A DNA stretch of 64,000 bases, from the NCBI RefSeq assembly GCF_021462225.1, contig NC_061812.1:47969363-48033362 (forward strand). Reading direction: 5' to 3'. The stretch is from Girardinichthys multiradiatus. Its lineage: Eukaryota > Chordata > Actinopteri > Cyprinodontiformes > Goodeidae. A program made the position numbers and the translations under genes. Positions 58,593 through 64,000 of the stretch are shown in pieces. How positions within the stretch are numbered: the first letter of the stretch is position 1; each line of letters starts with the position of its first letter. The notes below the pieces were generated by a model. That model was not told where the DNA came from. It saw nothing but the letters and a program-made list of their open reading frames with translations, and searched no databases.

Positions 58593-59929
58593 TACACCAC
58601 CAAATTTTCCTGGAGCCGGAAAGACATGATACTGTATGAATGATAACATTGACGTTTTATGTTTAAATTCTTCTGATCCCATCCCACAAATTCAAAGTAT
58701 AAAGTAAGGTTATGTCAAAATTCTTATTGATGCATTCTCTTAATGACAACTTGAGAGTTGTTTTGTGTTAGGGATACAAATCAATGGAAGACGTTAAGAA
58801 GGGAGTTCCTGTTTTTTTTCCTTCTGTTTTTTTTTTTTTTTTTTTGAGTGAGGCATCTTTTGTGATGTAATGTCAAACCCTGTTGTGGTGTGTTTTCCAG
58901 GGCTTCACTCAGTTACACCATGTAGGATTGTATTACTCGCCCTCAGCGATATACACAGCTTTTCTCTGACTGGGACGGTTAGCTTTTGGTCTAAAGCTGG
59001 ATGTATGGCTATCTATCTTGAGCCTCAGTTTTGTTTGCTATGTCATTAATTCAATAGTTCACATTCAGCTTATCATTTTAATCAGCGCCTCAGAAGACAA
59101 CGCCAAGTTGAATCATTAAGCCACTTTTATTGCTTATGTGTTTGATTGTTTTCCTTGAAGCTGAGATGAAAAATCACATGTAAAGCTTCCTGTAACTTGT
59201 TTTTTCTCGTTTTCATTTCTTGTTTGTTTGAGACCACATTGACCTTGCTTTATAAGAACAAAAATTACAACCTCTCCTTGCCAGAGTGTTTTAGCTGGAA
59301 GTTCACCAAGCATTTGATTAGACTTTGATCTCTGTTGAAAACCTGATTGGTGTGTGTTGGGCTCAGTTTTCATTGGTTGAAGCTGACATTCTCTGAATAT
59401 GTTTCACATCTTTTAATAGACTGCGTGGGCTGCAGCTTGCCAATCCGGCCAGTTGGAACCTCTGGTAACATGAACCTCTCCAACACACCTCCTGACTTGT
59501 ACCTTCTTGTTATCTTGAACAGACTCATGACAAACAAAAGAAATGTACTCTGCTCGGTATTTAATGTGGTTACATTTTGGGGCACAGAAAAGACTACAGC
59601 TGTAAGTAGAGTGAAGTCAAATCACCACAACAGGAAATTTCAGAATGCTCTCTGAACAACTCCCTGCCTCTATGCCCATTTTGACCTAAATTTCATAAGC
59701 CAGCTAATGTTGTTCAAAAACTGTCATTACATTTTTTCAGCCAGCACTTTGTTTTTATCAAAATGTTTATTGTATAATCAACAGAGTAATTTCAATAAAA
59801 TAGGTTAAACAGTGACTGGGGTCCTGATTAGGAGTTGGTACAATCAACTAAGCTCCACTCTAGGTAAGAGTTTGTTTAGGTATTTTTAGGTATTAGTGTA
59901 ATTATTTGTGTAATTAGATGAATGTCAGT

Positions 59930-60125
59930 GCAGTGTCCTAATTAGGATGTCCAAGAAACCTGTGTGTGTGTGAATGTGTATATATAACATTGTGTGGATA
60001 TTTTGCCCAGTGCAGGGGAAATTGGTTATGTGGGTTCATTTTTAGGTTTAGGACTAAGGTATGAATTCATTATAGGTTAGGTTTAGGGTAAGGCTATAGA
60101 AATGAATTGAAGTCAATAGGAGAAC

Positions 60126-60182
<57 letters not shown>
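59930..60182. repeat. GGTTTAGG-like stretch and (GT)n microsatellite
   Basis: AGGTTAGGTTTAGGGTAAGG around 60077-60096 is followed by GAATTGAAGTCAATAGGAGA and then a pure GT run from about 60129 to 60182. The combination resembles a dispersed repeat seen in many fish genomes. The telomere-like words are too irregular to be a telomere tract. Confidence 0.6.
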
Positions 60183-60184
<2 letters not shown>

Positions 60185-61295
60185 ACCTGTCTGCAGGATG
60201 TACACCCTTCTATGGGCCTCTGAAAGTTAAGAGATCAGTGGAATGTGCAAACATTCAAGGTTAGTAGGAACATAATTTTTGTTAGCAAGGAAGTAAAGCC
60301 TGATCAACGCATTCACATGAGCAAAGCCCTCTATGACTCTGTGATGTCTATAAAACATGGAATCTGAAAAAAACTTTAATATCTGACAGTTTCATAGCGG
60401 TTACACTCTAAAGCACCCATGTAGACTTCAACAATCTTAAGGATAGTGTAGCAAACAGATTTCAAAGTGCAAAACTGAAGTTTTTAGCATTGTTTTACCA
60501 ACCAATCAACAAGCTGCTGCTATGACTAGACTTAAGTCCTGACACTAAGCATGGGCCTTTAAAGCCATGGCAGAAGTAGTGGCTATAATGTTATAAAACA
60601 CCAAAAGAAGGTTACATACATAAAATAGTTCATGACAGCAACATTAGTGATGAGTGAAATGGTTGAGACTCATTTTGGATTTATGTTTTTTTTTTTTTTT
60701 AAATAACGGATGTTTCGAAAGAAGTCTGGACTTGCTGCAGATTTTTTAACGGCTCATCTTAGGCCCTTTTACACGACAACAATCTATTGAAAACTAGATT
60801 TTTTTCGCCCTGGCAACAGTAGAGATGTGAAAATGGTTTTAATTCTTGCTTTCTAAACGGGGGAGAAAATGAACACTTTTGTTTGAGAACCGTCGTTAGA
60901 TTCAAGAATCAGCAGCACAAGTAAGTACCCTTCAAGCCACCATTGTTATTGTTGATATCTTAATCTCCTGTGGGTTTTAAACTGGTCGGCAGCCACAATG
61001 TTGTGTGCGTACGCATTCATTTCTACTGATTTCAGTCATACTGGGCCAGGGCTTCCCCATAAGAAAAATACATTTTTTCCCATCTACATGACAACTGAGA
61101 CCGGAATGTTTTCAAACCATTTCACCCTAGAAGCTGTTCTCATATTATGCCAATTTCAGGCAAAATGTGCACCGTTGTTGTGTGAACGAACTGCAGAAAT
61201 GCAACAAAACTTTTCTGTTTTCAGAGAAAATGTCATGTAGACATGGCCATTGGGTTCCTTGTTTGGGACCTTATCAAGGTGCATGTGTGCATATA

Positions 61296-62543
61296 CAGGG
61301 GTTGGACAATGAAACTGAAACACCTGTCATTTTAGTGTGGGAGGTTTCATGGATAAATTGGACCAGCCTGGTAGCCAGTCTTCATTGATTGCACATTGCA
61401 CCAGTAAGAGCAGAATGTGAAGGTTCAATTAGCAGGGTAAGAGCACAGTTTTGCTCAAAATATTGAAATGTACACAACATTATGGGTGAGATACCAGAGT
61501 TCCAAAGAGGACAAATTGTTGTTGCACGTCTTGCACCAGTCTTTGTGATGTATCAAGAGCCACGGTATCCAGGGTAATGTCAGCATACCACCAAGAAGGA
61601 CGAACCACATCCAACAGGATTAACTGTGGACGCAAAAGGAAGCTGTCTGAAAGGGATGTTCGGGTGCTAACCTGGATTGTATCCAAAAAACATAAAACCA
61701 CGGCTGCCCAAATCACTGCAGAATTAAATGTGCACCTCAACTCTCCTGTTTCCACTAGAACTGTCCGTCGGGAGCTCCACAGGGTCAATATACACGGCCG
61801 GGCTGCTATAGCCAAATCTTTGGTCACTCATGCCAATGCCAAACGTCAGTTTCAATGGTGCAAGGAGCGCAAATCTTGGGCTGTGGACAATGTGAAACAT
61901 GCATTGTTCTCTGATGAGTCCACCTTTACTGTTTTCCCCACATCCGGGAGAGTTATGGCGTGGAGAAGCCCCAAAGAAGTGTACCACCCAGACTGTTGCA
62001 TGCCCAGAGTGAAGCATGGGGGTGGATCAGTGATGGTTTGGGCTGTCATATCATGGCATTCCCTTGGCCCAATACTTGTGCTAGATGGGCGTGTCACTGC
62101 CAAGGACTACCGAACCATTCTTGAGGACCTTGTGCATCCAATGGTTCAAACATTGTATCCTGAAGGCGGTGCCGTGTATCAGGATGACAATGCACCAATA
62201 CACACAGCAAGACTGGTGGAAGATTGGTTTGATGAACATAAGAGTGAAGTTGAACATCTCCCATGGCCTGCACAGTCACCAGATCTAAATATCATTGAGC
62301 CACTTTGGGGTGTTTTGGAGGAGCGATTCAGGAAACGTTTTCCTCCACCAGTATCACGTAGTGACCTGGCCACTATCCTGCAAGAAGAATGGCTTAAAAT
62401 CCCTCTGACCACTGTGCAGGACTTGTATATGTCATTCCCAAGACGAATTGACGCTGTATTGGCCACAAAAGGAGGCCCTACACCATACTAATAAATGATT
62501 GTGGTCTAAAACCAGGTGTTTCAGTTTCATTGTCCAACCCCTG
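61296..62543 (+). mobile_element. Tc1-like transposon with both inverted-repeat ends
   Basis: The element starts after TA (61294-61295) with CAGGGGTTGGACAATGAAAC. It ends at 62543 with the complement TTTCATTGTCCAACCCCTG. The left arm continues TGAAACACCTG and the right AGGTGTTTCAGTTT, so the repeats are at least about 29 bases. The right flank is TG of a (GT)n run, not TA, so the target duplication has decayed. Internally it carries a nearly complete transposase. A second, more damaged copy of the same family lies at 33142-34276. Confidence 0.9.
61577..62491 (+). pseudogene. Tc1 transposase, nearly complete
   Basis: The frame is open for 304 codons, with MSAYHQEGRTTSNRINCGRK, TAAQITAELNVHLNSPVSTR, ALFSDESTFTVFPTSGRVMA (first catalytic Asp), YQDDNAPIHTARLVEDWFDE (second) and SPDLNIIEPLWGVLEERFRK (Glu), ending GGPTPY. 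The usual start lies further upstream. In the first DNA-binding helix region, about 22 bases present in the 33-kb copy (near 33249-33275) are missing at about 61533-61540, which shifts the frame there. The catalytic domain is undamaged; the N-terminus is broken. Confidence 0.85.
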
Positions 62544-62569
62544 TGTGTGTGTGTGTATGTATGTGTGTA

Positions 62570-62612
<43 letters not shown>
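62544..62612. repeat. (GT)n and (TA)n microsatellite at the Tc1 right border
   Basis: A GT-rich run follows the element directly and passes into about 38 bases of (TA)n at 62575-62612. It could have grown from the TA target site. Confidence 0.8.
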
Positions 62613-62618
<6 letters not shown>

Positions 62619-62889
62619 TCTCTAATCAGTTGTGCCCAAGCATTTGCTGGACCATTCAACTCATCGCTTTAAAGTTTCACCACCCAGTCCAATAGGAAGG
62701 CAGGAAGTGCTGCCAAGCTGGCTTCTTTAAACTGTATTCACAGAAAACAAGTGTTGAGTGGTTTCTAGGGCCGCATCATGTTAGAAAACATTATTATGCC
62801 GATGATGTTGATAAATATTGAGATGATACTAGTTGCGACATATGCCTATTTTCTTCTTTCCTCTGTTTCTTATCTGTGCTTCCTACAAG

Positions 62890-63071
62890 CAATGTCATTG
62901 GTGTCCCATGTGAGCAACAGCTTCAATCTCCTACTTTGTATCCAACTGAGTGCCTCAGGCCCCGCCCATTACAAGCAGCAAAAATCGACCTGTCACCAGA
63001 TGACAGGTTTTTCCCTGGCTTGGCTGTCAGAGAAGGGAAATGCTCCCCCTGGCTGTACAAGATTGATCTTG
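62890..63071 (+). CDS. Probable coding exon of an unrecognised gene
   Basis: After a long pyrimidine-rich tract (62846-62885) and an AG at 62888-62889, the sequence is open to a strong donor GTAAGT after 63071. One frame reads NVIGVPCEQQLQSPTLYPTE, then CLRPRPLQAAKIDLSPDDRF and FPGLAVREGKCSPWLYKIDL. The composition and clean exon borders look genuine, and the frame continues across both borders in split codons. I do not recognise the protein family. It is probably a downstream exon of the gene starting near 56.1 kb and continues past the window. Confidence 0.5.
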
Positions 63072-64000
63072 GTAAGTATGTAAATACATTTACATTACCA
63101 GTCAAAAGTTTGGACCCAGTTTCTCATTGATTGATTGATTAAAACTATTGATCCCCCAAAAGCAGAAATTTGTTTGTTCCAGCATAACACACACCAATAA
63201 AAACAAACTATATAAAGCATTCAGTTGAATGAGAAAGTGTGTCCAGACTCCTTACTGGTAGTGTATAACAGAGATGGTGAAAATGGATAAGGATATGAGA
63301 TATGTTTTTTTTTTGTAAAAATTAAGCTTTGTGTGGACAAGTCCAGCAGACATCTGCCTTAAGTACTCACTGTCATTCGCGGAGTCAAGTACACCCGACT
63401 CTGTGGGAGACTTTAAAGGTTAATCACCATTTTCTGTGATCATTAGCATCTCGGCCAATAAAAATACATGTATGGTGTGCATCAAGGACAGTTAGACTCC
63501 AAGTGGCCAGATTTATTATTGGTGTGCACACTTAAGATTATATCTGAGAAGTTCTCCTTTATAGCAATATTGCAAACATTGATATATTATTACAGTATAA
63601 TTTCCAGCTGTCAAACAAATGCTAAAACGATGTTGGTAAGCAGCGATTAGGCGCTGAGACATGAGGGACTATAAACTTAAAGAGCCTCCATGATTGCGTG
63701 TGTGTGTTTACAGCTTATTTTCACAGTTATATGTATTGTTTAGTCATAAATGATCTAGTAAGTCCTACACTGTATTTGTGGTACCCATCGTATTGCAATG
63801 TCAGTCAAGTTATGATCAGGAGCTTGTGGCTGCCTTTTCTTCCACCTGTCTGATTTGTATTGGAGTGTGGGATGCTAGGTTGGCTCCCTAGCTATATATT
63901 AGGTGTGTAACTACATGCATTGCGTACAGGCCTTTGTGATCAGAGTGGAACTGCAATAAACAAATACAGCATTGTGTTAAGCCTGTACACATTTAGGGTG
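63072..64000. other. Probable intron, nothing recognised
   Basis: AT-rich sequence without supported exons, repeats or RNA genes up to the window end. Confidence 0.45.

Larger units (their letters stand above)
56618..61295. other. Probable long first intron, mostly unassigned
   Basis: If the exons at 56.1 and 62.9 kb belong together, this is intron. It holds a SINE (58372-58592), a poly-T run (58827-58846), a (GT)n block near 60129-60182 with telomere-like GGTTTAGG words before it, and no coding frame with conserved features. Confidence 0.45.

Noticed and set aside
60077..60100. Interstitial telomere tract
   Set aside because: The GGTTTAGG-like words are few and irregular; they belong to a dispersed repeat next to a GT microsatellite.

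Overview
This window is nuclear DNA from a ray-finned (teleost) fish. The evidence is vertebrate-style genes split by GT-AG introns, many Tc1-like DNA transposons, Rex1/L2/RTE-like and L1-like LINE fragments, tRNA-derived SINEs of teleost type, hAT-like and MITE-like remnants, and (GT)n/(TA)n microsatellites. No prokaryotic operon, CRISPR array, rRNA or functional tRNA gene was seen.

Region 1 (1-29.2 kb) is the 3' two thirds of a plexin-B receptor gene on the + strand, best matched to plexin-B1. I placed 29 coding exons (677 to 27693) whose splice phases all agree. They give 4732 coding bases, about 1576 residues. The order is PSI2, a 298-residue Ser/Thr/Pro-rich linker in one exon, IPT2, PSI3, IPT3-IPT6, one membrane helix, juxtamembrane helix, split GAP domain with a RhoGTPase-binding domain inside it, and a VTDL PDZ-binding C-terminus. 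The sema domain lies upstream of the window. The introns hold an L1-like LINE cut by a Tc1 element, a foldback structure inside an RTE-like remnant, a Rex1 fragment, SINEs, a MITE and Tc1 relics. The 3' UTR is about 1.5 kb.

Region 2 (29.2-50 kb) contains no host gene I can support. It holds two abutting Tc1 elements (33.1-35.4 kb), a long G-rich and G-skewed block of unknown nature (35.5-38.0 kb) split by an L2 fragment, another L2 fragment, an RTE-like LINE fragment, and a decayed endogenous retrovirus. The retrovirus is bounded by two related LTR copies (40.8-41.2 kb and from 49.6 kb). Between them lie a retroviral-integrase-like remnant, an Env transmembrane-subunit remnant, a hAT-like insertion and two further Tc1 elements.

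Region 3 (50.3-55 kb) is a complete six-coding-exon gene for a 184-residue peptidyl-tRNA hydrolase 2 (PTH2) family protein with a UBA-like N-terminus. Region 4 (56.1-64 kb) looks like the 5' part of a further + strand gene: a probable non-coding first exon ending at 56617 and a probable coding exon at 62890-63071, with product not recognised. A nearly intact Tc1 copy lies between them at 61.3-62.5 kb.

Plexin-B acts at the plasma membrane as a semaphorin receptor and PTH2 acts on peptidyl-tRNA in the cytoplasm or mitochondria; nothing in the sequence suggests that they work together. I found no clear new biological system. The least explained signals are the G-skewed block, the paired palindromes near 7.8 kb and the unidentified 62.9 kb exon.
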